Positions 10,445 to 22,963 of a DNA stretch of 64,000 nt are shown one piece after another. A program made the position numbers and the translations under genes. The notes beneath the pieces were generated by a model, which made no database searches, was not told where the DNA came from, and saw only the letters and a program-made list of their open reading frames with translations. The DNA comes from Onchidella celtica (lineage: Eukaryota > Mollusca > Gastropoda > Systellommatophora > Onchidiidae). The DNA is taken from contig OZ007569.1 in the NCBI GenBank assembly GCA_963931925.1, forward strand, positions 76,622,479 through 76,686,478, given 5' to 3'. The first letter of the stretch is position 1. Every line of letters begins with the position of its first letter.

Positions 10445-11200
10445 GACTGCAACAAAGAAATTTGTTGTCTTGCGGTTTTCAAGGCTGGGTTGTAGAGCAT
10501 TAGAGGAGACTTGTTTGCTTGTTTAGATCGTGAATGCCATCAATTACAGCAGGTTTTTTCTCAGCAATGGAATTGGATTATAAACATGCCTGCAAGACGA
10601 TCGTTTTCTGGAAATTTTAAACTTAAATTTATTGATGGGATTTGGTGAGCTGCTTGATCCCATTGTGTTCAGAACAGCTCTGGACTCTTGACTGGATCAG
10701 AACTTTCTCTCTGTGCCTTGGACAAAAAAAAGTTTTTCCTTTTTTCCCTCTTTCTTTCATGATATCTTACTTTCAACTCTTTTCTTTTCTTTTTTTGCAT
10801 TAATTATTTCTTTAAATTTTGTAGTGATGGGAAAGGGAAAGAAAACAGTTATATTTGTTTTTTTTTTCTTGCAGCTTTGTTTGGATGAGTAAATATTGTT
10901 GACAGTTTTGGATAGGTCAAGTTGATTTGATGATTTTGTTCTAGTTGTTGCTGTTGGAAAGCCTTTCTGGTCTCCAGGTAGCCAGGATGGTCATCTTTGT
11001 GTGAAGAAACTTTTTGTTGGTGAAATTGACCTCAAGGAATGTCAACTGTTGGAAGTGATAGTGAAAACAATCAGTGGACAATTTCTAGTTCTGATAGTCA
11101 TGACTGTGATCTTTTCTCTAGTCTTTACAAGGTTCAAGTTTACTATTTCTTCCTTCTGGATTTTCTTGCTGTATAGAATAAACTGAGAAAAATTTGTTGT
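10445..11200 (+). other. Probable atlastin 3' UTR
   Basis: T-rich sequence without a coding frame follows the atlastin stop. The first good poly(A) signal comes about 730 bp later and is followed by a T/GT-rich stretch at 11188-11210, the usual downstream element. Further AATAAA hexamers at 18576 and 19235 would allow a much longer UTR. Confidence 0.6.
11177..11182 (+). terminator. AATAAA poly(A) signal, atlastin
   Basis: A canonical AATAAA hexamer lies 733 bp after the stop codon, with TTTGTTGTTGTTTTTTTGG just after it as a plausible GU/U-rich cleavage element. Actual use is inferred. Confidence 0.55.
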
Positions 11201-11210
11201 TGTTTTTTTG

Positions 11211-13121
11211 GTCAAGCTGTGAACGTGGCTGGTTTCTCACTAATAAGTAGTAGAGATTTGTGAGTTCAGTACCAGCCTCTGTTCAGTGTTGAGTTGACAC
11301 TGCATTTTGTTTGATGCATGCGACATGTTTAGTAAAGAGTTGCACGTAAATCACAATTATCCTGAGCTTCTTCCTGTAGAGAGAGGGCCCCCGAGGACCA
11401 ACTTTGTTGCACTTTAATGTTTTGTCTTGTTTGAAGTGAAGCATTCATTATTTTGTCAGAGATCAAATCCACAAGTTGTGGCCAGGGCCAGGCAGTAGTT
11501 TGGACATGGAGACTAAACAGAAGATAGAAACTACAGGAAAGATCAAATGCCAACCAAACCACGTGGACAGCGGTAGTGTGGTCATTGCAGATAAGATTCC
11601 CCGTGAGTAAGGTCACTGACTGGACAGCGGACTTTACGGGTGGTGTGGGGAGGTGTGGGTTAAGATGGATGTTCTGCCAAGTCTGAAACAAGGAAGGTTG
11701 TTATTCAGTATAAATATGATTTCAATCTAGGCTGCACAGTTTGATAATGAAAAGATATTTGGATTCCCAACACCAAATTATTTGCTGATGTATAAAAAGT
11801 CCAAGACAATCATGATATGATTAATTCTTACAATGTGGTAAAAATTATTAGAAAAATCGTGTTTTGAAACGTTTGATCTGCTGTGAAGACTGAAATCATT
11901 AAATTGCAACTGGAGAGCTCATGTTTTATTCAAATTTTGCAAATACCAGTATCTTTGGTCTGTTTGTGTGCTGTTCATGATGGTTGGTGCCAATCTGTGT
12001 GCACTTGTAGATTGTCGGTGCACTGAAGAAACAAATGAAACTGTTTTATCATGGTCTGGTGCATTTTTCATGAGTTTAGATTGTTCTATGTGTCAGCTGT
12101 ACTGGCAGTGCTGGCATTTAGTGTTTTTGAGGCATTGTTGTCTTGCTTGTAATGGTTTCTCTCTGATTTCTCTAGGCCTTGGCCAATCTTGAGTTTATTC
12201 TAGATGTTTAATGACGCTGAAACCTATCAAAAACTCAATCATTCTTTGACAGATCATTGAATGTTCACCACACGTCTAACTGTACGTTGTTTGACATAAT
12301 TCTATGTTTCTTCTTTTTTTTTTTTTTCAATTCCTTGCCCTTTTTTTTTAAGTTTAAGATTGTCTCACATATCTTACTTTTTTTTCTTTCTTTCTTAAAA
12401 CCCAAGGACTTGTAAATTCATCAGTGTTGCAGATATGACTTCCAGGAAAGTTATATCTACCCAACTGCTTGAGATTATACAAAGTTTTCTTTCTTTTTTT
12501 TGTGTGTGTAATAGACTGGGAGAGTTTGAAAGCTCCTTAGTCCTTTTCTACTTTTGTATAGATGAGTGGATCAAAGTGATAATAGACTTCAATCCCCAAT
12601 AGCTTAAGTTTGAGTGTACAGGTAAAGAAAGCAAAAATGCATCATTGTCCCTTGTCCCAAACTTGTATGACTTTTTTAATCTTCATATGAACTTTGTGGT
12701 GGAGGTTTGGCCATTTTGTAGACAATTAGAAAAGTTTTCTCAATCCTCATTAGGGATTTGGCTTTGATTTATAATTAACTCAATCTATTAGAAAATGAAC
12801 TCTTGGTGTATGGAATTTCTCAGTACAGAATTTATTGATGGTATTCTACAATCTTGATTGTCATGCTGTCTCAGTGACAGCCTGTACTCTCCTGCAGACA
12901 TCTGATGTCTTGTTTAACCTTTTGATTGCCAAATGTCACACAACTGTGTTTCCCATAGCTTTGGTGACTTTCTCATCTCCGACAACTGCAACGGATTTTG
13001 TGCACTACATGTCAATCAAAATCACAATGGGCACTAGGAATGTAAACAAAAATTGAGAGGAAAAGAGAAAGTATACAGTTGCCAAAGCACAAAACTTTTC
13101 GTGTTTTACAGAATTTTTGGT
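11211..13121. other. Gene-free stretch, T/G-rich on the + strand
   Basis: No coding frame, RNA gene or repeat with clear edges was seen. The + strand is T- and G-rich, like the atlastin introns, which would suit read-through transcription or an extended 3' UTR. Confidence 0.6.
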
Positions 13122-13593
13122 TTTGAGGTCTTTATTTTAGGAGGTTCGCTGCCCTTGGCACTTACACCTCACTTTACTTGTTTTATTATTTCTTGTTCTG
13201 GCGGGGGGGGGGGGGGGGGGGGGGGGATGATATGGATAAATTTTAATCTATTAATTTCAATTTTGCCCGGGCAGCGGCCTTTCGGCCTGCTCTTTACGAT
13301 TTCCATCTGCCAAGGTATCTTTAACGTGCGCAACGTGCACACGGGCCCTCCGAATTTTTTCGTCCTTATCCGAGAAGACTAGGTACTCGATCCTACCCCC
13401 CAATAGGACCAGGGACTTGAAAATATGAGAAAAATCCAATTTCCAAGAACTACTCGATCCTACCCCCCAATAGGACCAGGGACTTGAAAACACGAAAAAA
13501 ATCCAATTTCCAACATGCCTGCACTGCCCGGGTATAGAACCCGGGACCCTTGGCATGAGAGGCGAGCACCTTGCCTCTAGACCACCTTGTCCC
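13122..13593 (-). mobile_element. tRNA-derived SINE, full length (copy 1)
   Basis: Read on the - strand, this begins GGGACAAGGTGGTCTAGAGG (A-box-like TGGTCTAGAGG) and has a degenerate B box GGTTCTATACC, so the head is tRNA-related. The body holds a tandem pair of about 67 bp centred on CAAGTCCCTGGTCCTATTGG, then a conserved stretch with GTGTGCACGTTGCGCACGTT, then GCTGCCCGGGC, a poly-C run of about 24, and the end ATAAAGACCTCAAA. The body resembles the conserved central domains of invertebrate SINE superfamilies, but I cannot name which. No clear target duplication was found. Confidence 0.88.
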
Positions 13594-13680
13594 TAATTGT
13601 AAATTCTACAGAAACTACAGAAACTACAGAAACGACATTTAAGGGGTTAAATAAGATTGGCCTGGATTGTGAGAGGGAAC

Positions 13681-13838
13681 AGTTTTGGAACTTTGGATGT
13701 GGATGTGGTCAATCATGTTGAGCTGGGAAAAGGAGTACACAGTTGCGTCAGTTTGAGATAGAATAGTTTTGAAACTTCAGACACGGAGAGGATCAAAATG
13801 TTGAGCTGGAAAAAGGAGTACACAGTTGTGTCAGTTTG
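13681..13838 (+). repeat. Two imperfect tandem copies, period about 84 bp
   Basis: The block AGTTTTGGAACTT through TGTTGAGCTGGGAAAAGGAG to ACACAGTTGCGTCAGTTTG recurs once after about 84 bp with scattered substitutions. It was probably a simple local duplication. Next to it at 13606-13636 is a three-copy 9-bp repeat (CTACAGAAA). Confidence 0.75.
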
Positions 13839-16800
13839 TTGATAAATCTGAGTTTTAGAGTTGTTTGTTGTTGAGTTGAGTTCCACCTGAATATTTTCAG
13901 TTCAGTATCCTGTGGACACATTGTATTGGATAGCAGCCCCAGCCTATCACATCATCACGTGGAAACTATGCGTATTTATGTTTGTGTTGGGTTTGAGTTT
14001 CTTCCATGTCATGTGATGTCATCAATATCTACAGATTTAACATTATCTTGAATTGCTTGTCATTTAAAAAAAAAATATAAATCTATATCAATGCACAAAT
14101 TTAGTTCAAAGATGAGAAGTGACACTGTGAAATAGAGAATTTTTGAATCGTCGTCCTACTTTGTGAAACCTCCCCTCTGTATGAGTAACAATCAAAATCA
14201 GAGAGGGAGGGAAAAAAAACTATCACTTGTCTGCCTGTATGTCTGTAGCTTTCTTTGTCTGGCATGTGCAGCACTAAGAAAGAAATGTTTTTTTGTCATT
14301 TTTTCTCTCCTTCTCAAACTTGACAATATGTGCAAAACTTGTGCCTTAGGATTTTTGTTTGTGTATGGAATCCATCACTCCATAATCAAGCATAATTGTC
14401 ATGACCCATGTATTGTGTAATTTGTCATGGAAACTCAGATGTAGGTGGTGACCTGAGCAAATATTGCTGTAATCCATCCAAAACTGTCTTACATTGTTGT
14501 AGTCTTGGCTGGAGACAAAAAAAAATGTTTTTGGAATTTATCCAAAAGTCCAAGGATATTTTGACAACAAACTTTTATTGTTTTGAGGACCACTTAAACT
14601 GAGTGCAATTGTGGTGAACAGTTAGTTCAGAATTGGGAAATATAGTGACCGTGTCTGAGAAAATGAGTTTAAAGACTATCACATTACCTCATAGTCCAGG
14701 GCAATACACATCCCAGATTCCTCAAGTGTTTTCCAAATTCACTTCTGCGTGTTCAGTCTACAAGATTCTGTGTTTTGTTCTGTAGTGCAGGGGGGTGGCC
14801 AGACTTGAGCAGACTTCATCATCCATGTCATTGTAACAGTATAAGGAGAAAATGTGAGATTTGATTGTTGTCCTGCAATCTGTTGATGTTCTACTGTAAG
14901 TCTTGTATTATATACATCATGTATTAACTATTACCATGACTATAGCTCCCTTTGTGCACTACCCTACTGTACATATCTGACATTCCTTAAATTATTGAGA
15001 TTTATTTTGGATCAAGAGCAGGAAAGTAATGTTTGCATCTGTTTGAAAGATATGAAATTTAACTTAGCCATAGCTCCAGCCATTCCAGTAGACGATGGAG
15101 TCAAGCTTTTCTTGTACTTGTAGCAACTTGAGTGACACATAGAAAAGTTGTTTAGTTTCATAGAAACATTTGGTTGCCAGTTCATTGGGAGGGAGAAAAC
15201 CCAAAGTACGGTACAGGATGAATCTTCGGTTTTATTTCAGTTGATTAGAACCATGGATTCAGTTCTTAGTTTATTGTCAGTGAAAAAGATACCTGTATGT
15301 ACATGTATATCTATGCTGTGATTGACTGAACGTTAGCATTGTGCCCTGGTGGATGTGGCAGCCAGGCCATGCAAGCCTGCTGCACTGGCTATCCTGTGGA
15401 AATGATCTAGACTTGGACTTGGGGAAATTTTATATGGCAGCAACAGGAAATAACAAATTTGGAGGCACTGGAAAAATGGTGTATATGGCTTGAATGTCCC
15501 CCTACTTAGTGTTTGGTCATGGATAGGTAGGATTTCACCGGGACAACTCTGGCTAGTGCTCCAGTGCTGGTTTTGTGTTGGTCCCCAGCAGATGAAGGAG
15601 AAAGATGACATTTTACTCTGAAGTTGATATTATAAATGTACTTTTTGTTCATAAAGTGAACTGTTGTTGAACTTATTCTATATTGTGTCTGGATAAAATG
15701 TATGTTTCTATCTGTCCATGACTGTCCCTTTGTGTTCATTATCAAATGTCTCATAGCGCATTGTACCTTGTTATTGCTGTCATTTTGCTCACCTACATAT
15801 GTCAATCCAGTGTCTGGAGAAACCATTCACTGTCACTGATGGGGCTTCCTGTATCATAGGTGGCCGCATTTAGTCTGAGGCCTGTGTGTGTTTGACCGCT
15901 GGTCTTGAAACAAGAACAGAGAATGTATTTGAATAACTCCACATAAGGTTCACTAGTATAAATGGTAGACTTGTGGAAAGTTTATTTGAAAATTGGTGAG
16001 AAATAGCTATCGGAAACTACAGATTCCAAATCTGTCTTACATAATTTCTAATCCTGCTGTGTGTGTGGCATGGAGAAAGTTGGTGGTACTACTGTGTAAC
16101 AGTGGTCATGGCCTGGACACATACAGGAACTTTTGCCACTGACTCTTGGAGTAACCAACAGGCTTTACATCCTCATTGTCATTCAATCTAAATGAAGTGC
16201 TTCCTGACCAGAGCAAGTGTGTTTCACATTCAAACATTTATTATAGCTGGGCAATGTAGCCTGAGAAATAATAGATTTGTTTTACAGCTGTCAAATATGC
16301 CAAACTTTAAACTTTGATTTTTGAAATATTTGTGAATTGTTGTGTGTAGATTTGTGAATGTAGAGAATGTCATCAGTGGCAGCTTGAACTGAGTGCAAGG
16401 GAAAAACCTGACAGGATGATCCAAGTTGTTTACATTTGTTTGTTGTTGCAGTGAGAGAGCAGACAAACTGTTGGTGCTTAGAAACTGTGACTTGTTCTTT
16501 GTGCTGCTGTCTCTTTGCTGGTGGGAGGGGGGGATCTTTGAAGGGAGTGACTGATGTATTCATGATGTCTATTCCTGTCAGGGAAGTGGCCCATTGTGCA
16601 TTAGATTTCCATCCCTTTGGCCGAGAGATTGTGCATGAGTTATGAATCTTGTTTTCTTTTTTCTCTCCCTCTTTCTTTCCTTGCCTTTCTGGTGTGGATC
16701 CTTCAAAAGTTCTGGATAACCTTTCTGTGAACTGGTCAGAATTTGGGTTGACACTCGAGAGAGGCCACTCTCAGTATTTCTATTGACTCTGAATCAAAGC

Positions 16801-19800
16801 CTAGACTGATCCATCATTTCAATACATTTTTAAAATGTTTTTTTGTTGGGGAGTTTGGATCTATTTTTGCAACACTATGAAATCTTTTAGCTTCAAACTT
16901 TTCATGTAATTTTGTCTTTTTGTTAATACAAAGTATACTACTTATGCCAAAATTTACTTAGCACAAAAGAACAAGTATAAAGGTCACATTTTAAAAATTT
17001 GGGTTTAACATTTCATCAACTTTGTGCTCTGATTTGACTTTTCTACACTTTAAAATTTGGTAGGTTATTGAACCCCACATTTTTGGTTGTCATAAAGGTT
17101 ATACATCTCATTCCATCTGTATTATTCCCAATGTTCAGGTCTGTCAGAAAGCATCAAGATGTTGATTGCACCTCACAGTTCTCCCTGGTATTGCAGTTGA
17201 GTTTTTTTGTTTTTTTTACATGATTTATGACCCAAAACAGTTATTACTTATGCAATATGAAACATGAAATATGAAACATGATACACTTGGAACATCCCAG
17301 GAGGGCAGACAAAGACAAAGGGATTGAAACATTTTTAAGGTGGAAACATTTTTTTGGTTGGGTTTGGTCACTGGACAGCTGGATCAGGGAATGACTTGTG
17401 CATGTTGCAGCTCAAGGGGAATTGTAAATTTGTAGCTTTCTGTCAGGGAGCTAAACAAAGATCTGAACCAGAAGGAAATTACAGGATCTGGCAGAGATGA
17501 CTTTAACTTTGACATACATACCAGCTACATATAATATAGGATGTGTTTTGAGTACTCCAGAGAGGCAACTCCCTGGCCATAACAACTGACGGGAAAGAAT
17601 ATCAAGCCAGGTATTTTTAATCATGTATAAGAAATGATTTGAGGAGGTAGTGTAGTGGGAGGACTATGGAGTCTGCCCTCTACCAGTAGTTGCCTTAAAA
17701 TAAAAGAAAACGAGAATTGCAGATCCACTGATCAGTGATCTGGTCCAGAAATTGGATGGACTTCTTTGCTTGCTCTTCTTTTATATAAATTAATAATAGT
17801 ATATATATACATGTATTTTTTTTTTTTTGGGCTAAACAGAATATGTCACATGATTGCAGTTGTTTGTTTAGATGTTTATCTTGCCACATCAGCTGTTTGG
17901 GAGTGAGATTAAATTTTTTTGTTATCAAGCTCCAGATTTCACAGAATTTGTTAGACTGTCTCTGGAACTTGTTAAGGTTTAGCCTGCTGGCATGATGACC
18001 TGAGTGAGTTGTAAAGTTGTACAACACAAGGGACCATTAGACTTTTGTGTGCCAAAGATTTGATCAAGAGGTCCATTTGACATTGTTCCCTGTGGAAGAA
18101 CTGGGTGCTGTGTTTAGATCAGGGAAAGGAAGTTTGACTACACATGTAATGCAAACGTTTCTATTTGTCACACAGTTTTGTTTACATTTTTGTTTGTCTT
18201 GTTTGTTCTTAAGGGCCCTGCATTAGTAGAGCAATTTGTTGGACCTATCTGGTGTGATAAAGTACATGTAACATCTTACATCACTGTGTAGCTGGCTAGA
18301 ATTGTATCATGTGTGAACCCACAGCAAAACAATCCAGATTTGCCTCCCATGGTATTCCTTTCTCTACTACATTCATGTTCATAATGAGGCAGGCAGGGTA
18401 TTATCATGTAGGATAGGACAAACAAGTAATGACCCTCTATTCTTAGGATGTCAAACTCTCTAGTTTTGGGACTGTTGTCTGTTGTGTTCAAACCCTTATG
18501 TAGTGTAGCAGGAGGAAAGTATTTAGGAGGTTGAGGTCAACAGGTCATCTGTGGACTCCAGTCATGAGAGGATCCAATAAAAACTGACATACCCTTTCAA
18601 CCTCTGAATATTGGACTGTTTGCCAGGAGGGAATTGCTATTTACTCTTATCCAAAGATGGAACTGGAGGAAGAAGAAGCTCAGTCTCTGTAGATTAATTA
18701 GATTATTAGAATGATGGATTTGATCAGTTTAGACTTGAAGAAGTTTGAGGTCAGTGTAAAGACAAACAGATCAAATCAAGAACTGGTTGTCACTCCACAT
18801 CAAATCCCTCCTGGACAAGCCCACTGATGTGTCCAAATTTGCTTAGAGATTTGACTGATGTCAATCTGTCTCCAATGAAAGAGATACACAAAACTGCCAG
18901 TGATGAATGACATGCGGTGCTAGAATCAGTTTTGCTTATAACAGGGATAGGTTCAGCATAGAGTGATAACTCTGAGCATTGTTAGAAGATGATACAACAT
19001 CAAATGAGTAATGTCTCACTGTATGACTTTAGCTTCTAAAAAATCAAAGGTGAATTCAGAAGGTGATTATACTGGTGAATATGTGGTAACAACAGTAGCA
19101 CCCCCCCCCCCCACTCCCCTCCCTCCCCCTGTTCTTTTCACTTTTATCCCCCAGAGCAGTTTTGGTAAACATTTATAATTTTGTGAATTCAGAACTTGTA
19201 CAAAGAAGGGTATTTCTGGTATCAGAATGTCTACAATAAAGCTGCTTTTTTTTTACTGTCCATTTTGTTTGTGGCTTGGGCATCCACTTATAAAGGTTTG
19301 AGTCAGTGGTGCTGTGATTGGTAGTCCATCTGAACATGTTGATGAATGAAATGGCAAATGAAACAAGAATTTTGACGTATCAACTATATTGTCGTGCTTT
19401 TTCATCTGATCAAGACACCCAAGTTGGCATGTGCTCTGGGGCTGTCAAAGTCTCACATGTGGAGGGGGAAATGAGTATGCTGGAACAAGCTAGTATGATG
19501 ATGAAAGTTGGACAATTTTGTTCTTTCTGTTGTTGTATGTGGCATGTAGACCTACGAGTTTTAGCTTATTATTATTTTGGTCATGACTACCTCTTGATAG
19601 ACGAGAGGCAGAATTTGTTTTTCTATTGCCTCAAAAACTTTTACGTCTGTGGTCGAAATTTGAGATTAGCAGCCATATGTCCTTTCTATGCAAGATGACC
19701 TGTTACAAATGTATGTTGTATTCTAATGTCAGTGTTCTCTATCTTTAACTCTAAAAATTTCAGTGGTGGTTGGATTTACTATGAAATCTAATCCATGTAT

Positions 19801-21035
19801 TCTCCATGTGCATGGTTGCTGTCAGTGTATGTGTGGTATGAGGACAGGTCGGGCCAAGTTCTCAGCACATTCATTATAATTGAATGAAGTGTTTCACTAT
19901 CTGGGTGAGAATCTAAATGTTTCTTTCGAGTTGATAATGTCATGTTTTTGAAATCATGAATATAAAAATTGTCAAAGAAAACGATGTGACTGGCGTGTAC
20001 AAAAATAGAAAGAAATACTAGCAATGACAGGCAAGTGGGCGCTTATCCCTATTACTGCTATGAACCGATTTTATCGATCAATTGCGGTGGTTCATATTTT
20101 TTTTATACTCCTCATCCAATTTCCTTTCCAAAAATGTTTTGTTATTATGGGCTAAAAGTTTATTCCAAAGAGTTACAGCCATTTTAGGCCTACAATACCA
20201 CCATAATTATTTAAACAGCTCCTTAACACTGGGCAAATGTGTATGTAGCAGTAATAGGGTTAAATGGCATTCTTTGATAATCAACAGAAATTAAATCTCT
20301 TGGATTAAATTTGTAATGAGAAAAGACCTTGTGTTTTACCCAACTGCAGATATTGTTCCTAAATACATGAATATTCTGGAAACTGGTGCTTGGACCACAT
20401 CCCTTTTTTGTTGTGCTCTTTTTTTGTTTTTTCAAAAATATTGTGACTGTTTCACCAGCAATGCCAGATTTGAACGTAATTCATTCTCAAAACTGTGCCC
20501 AGATGCATGTCATTGCAGTAATTACTTACGTGTGTACATATTATTATATTTTTCAATCAAGCAGTGGGGAAAGTATAGCCTTGAGTATGTCTAAAAGTAA
20601 AAGCTGGGTAGAAAGAAATCTGGTAATTCTGTTGTAAATGTAGGTAAAAAAAAACCCTGCTGTTTCCGTACAAGAGAAAAAAGGGTACACTATAAGACCT
20701 GCATTGTTGTGTGTGGGCAGGTCAGCCAGAGCTGAATGCCTTTTGCTGGTCTATCTAGTCGTTCTGTATCTATGTTATCATGACCATTTGACCAACCTTT
20801 ATAAATAACAGATACTTTTGCTTTGAAATAAACTACCATAAAACTTTTGTGCTCAGTTACTGTCATTGTTTTGTGTTTGTGAGAGGGGAGAGAATCGTGT
20901 ATGCAGCTACAGTACAAACATCCACAATACAAGTGCACATACACATAATGTACATAATGTATATAAGTTGTGCCTTTGACCGCTTTTACACCAAAAGGAA
21001 TTGTGCGTGTACTTCTGTTATATATCGGTTGACAA
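13839..21035. other. Gene-free stretch of 7 kb
   Basis: I see no protein gene, tRNA or bounded mobile element. Open frames here, the longest 126 codons at 19318, have no recognisable domain and no splice context. The + strand stays T/G-rich to about 20 kb. AATAAA signals at 18576 and 19235, the latter followed by a T-rich stretch, could end a long transcript. There is a poly-C run at about 19101. Confidence 0.55.
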
Positions 21036-21539
21036 AAAACCCCCAAAAAACTGCCCCAACATTGACACCAAATATCTCGCAATCCTTTTGATGAATCTGA
21101 GAAATTTTGGTAGAGTTTTGTCCATTATAATATTGTGTAATGCTAGGTTAAAATTTCATCAAGATTTAATCATTACTTTTAAAGATATTTTAGGTTAAGT
21201 GAGTGTCTGTTAAAAATGAATAAAACAAGCCAGCTGGGCAAGAACGATGAAGATTTTAACGCAAATTCAGCTATCCAGCGCACAACAGTTGAGTAGTTTT
21301 TCTCCAATCTTTTTAAAAAATCAAATCATCTTTCCAATCCAGCCTTATTTTGTAGAAAGTTTAGGCCTAGCAGACGACACTCAAGCAAACCTTTTGCTTC
21401 CTATAGCCTAGTGATGTACACTGATTACCTCCAAGTCGAGTGTATTCCAACTAATGTGAAATCAGTGGCATTTCAACTTTAAAAGATTGTTTTGTCTTTC
21501 CTTTGATGTCATAATCATCATTTGGTAACCTTCTTGGAT

Positions 21540-21680
21540 TAAGATCTAGATCTAGATCTAAATCTAGATTTTCTAGATCTCGTCTAGATTTAGATCTAGT
21601 TTTTGATCTGACTGTTTTCACCTCTGGCCTGACCAACATGGTATAAATTAGATCTAGTCTAGATTCTAGATCTCGTCCCT
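21540..21680. repeat. AGATCT/TCTAGA simple-sequence block
   Basis: A degenerate repeat of the 6-mers AGATCT and CTAGAT, partly self-complementary, lies immediately before the transposase pseudogene. A shorter block of the same type is at 2684-2712. Origin unknown; probably slippage of a palindromic microsatellite. Confidence 0.8.
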
Positions 21681-21682
21681 CG

Positions 21683-22744
21683 GATCGGATTGTTATTGAG
21701 ACTCTCTACAAGGAAAAAAGATGGAGGGGTGCTCGAATTGTGAAAGAATTTCCCAGTAAGAACTGGTCTAAAAGAAGTGTCAATTCATTGATTAGCAAAA
21801 TCGTTGCAAGAGGAACTTCAGACAGAAAGAAAGACAGCGATAGACCAAAAACTGTGAGAACAAATTAATGATAATATTCACCAGGTCGAGGAACTTATTC
21901 TGTCACAAGAAGGAAATCCTGGATGGCATCAGTCTCAAAGAAGCATTGCTAGAACACTTAAATTGTAGTCAAAGTTCTTGCAGGGATTGCTATGAATGGC
22001 TTTTAACTTAGAGCCAATAAAAGAATAGTTACCTGGAGGGAGGATGTCAATGTGAAAGAAAAACGAAAATCACGGTCTAGATTGCTTCTACAAAACAATT
22101 ATGAAGGATGAAATTAGCCGTATCGTCTTTACCGATGAGAAGGATTTCACGCTGGACGTACGCACAAACAGACACAATGATGTAGTGTGTGGCACTGATA
22201 AGTCCTCCACTCCTCCAGAGCGACTTTGTCATGAAGAAAGTCGTTTTTCAAAGAAGATTATGGTCCTTGCTGGAGTGTCATGGAATGGTAAAACTGATAT
22301 TCATTTCATAGACACCAAAGTAAATACCGAGGTGTACATATGTTTGTCGGGAGAAAACCTGCTTCCAGACTGTGAACACTCATATCCAAACAGGAATTTA
22401 ATTCATTCTCCAACAGGATGGAGCAACAGCACACAATAGTCATACAACTCAAAATTACATTCAATCATTGAACATCACATTCATAAATAAAAATGAGTGG
22501 CCACCACAGTCTCCAGAACTTAATCCAATGGATTAGGCTACTTTTGTATGGAATGCGCTGAAAGAAAAGGTCTACACAGGTCAGCGCCAACCGTTTACAG
22601 AGAGATTTGCTACGGGAGAGAATTTTGGAATATTGGGCGCAGATTTCTCTTGATGACATCAGGAAAGCAATATCTGCTTGGAGGAAAAGATTGCGATGGG
22701 TAATGCAGGAAGATGGCGGTCCCATCGACCGTTTGAATCATTAA
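21683..22744 (+). pseudogene. Mariner transposase pseudogene (DD37D)
   Basis: The N-terminal helix-turn-helix is readable in one frame: DRIVIETLYKEKRWRGARIV, then KNWSKRSVNSLISKI and DRKKDSDRPKTVRT. Several frameshifts and stops follow at about 21868-22080. The catalytic part resumes with IVFTDEKDF (first Asp), then WNGKTDIHFID, then after another frameshift QQDGATAHN (second Asp) and WPPQSPELNPMD (third Asp). Exactly 37 residues separate the second and third Asp, the DD37D spacing of maT elements. An in-frame TAG directly follows the third Asp. The end is PIDRLNH and TAA. Not functional. Confidence 0.88.
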
Positions 22745-22963
22745 ATTGTAAGTACAGATTTTTATTGTACATCCTGTTTTTTCGAATTTTGACCTACCTT
22801 AACGCTTTACTTCATAACTTTTTTCAATGAAGCTATTTCATTCAATTTTCATATGCGTACACATTATGTATGTACCCATACACATGTGAAATATCATAGA
22901 GATGGACCAAGGCGGTTCATGAATTATAAAGCTTCAAATTTGGGGCAGTTGTTTTTTTTATCA

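Larger units (their letters stand above)
21036..22963 (+). mobile_element. Decayed Tc1/mariner element, DD37D (maT-like)
   Basis: A transposase relic is bracketed by a short inverted match: AACTGCCCCAA at 21049-21059 and TTGGGGCAGTT at 22940-22950, each bordered by A-rich or T-rich outer sequence. These are taken as the remains of the terminal inverted repeats. Flanking TA duplications could not be set with certainty because the termini have decayed. Length of about 1.9 kb exceeds a normal mariner (about 1.3 kb). The excess is on the left, where an AGATCT-rich simple repeat and other sequence separate the terminus from the transposase. Confidence 0.75.

Noticed and set aside
13257..13556. Open frames shared between 13.3, 26.9 and 32.3 kb
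   Set aside because: They match because all three are copies of one non-coding SINE.
19318..19698. 126-codon open frame
   Set aside because: No recognisable motif, Met- and Cys-rich random composition and no splice context.
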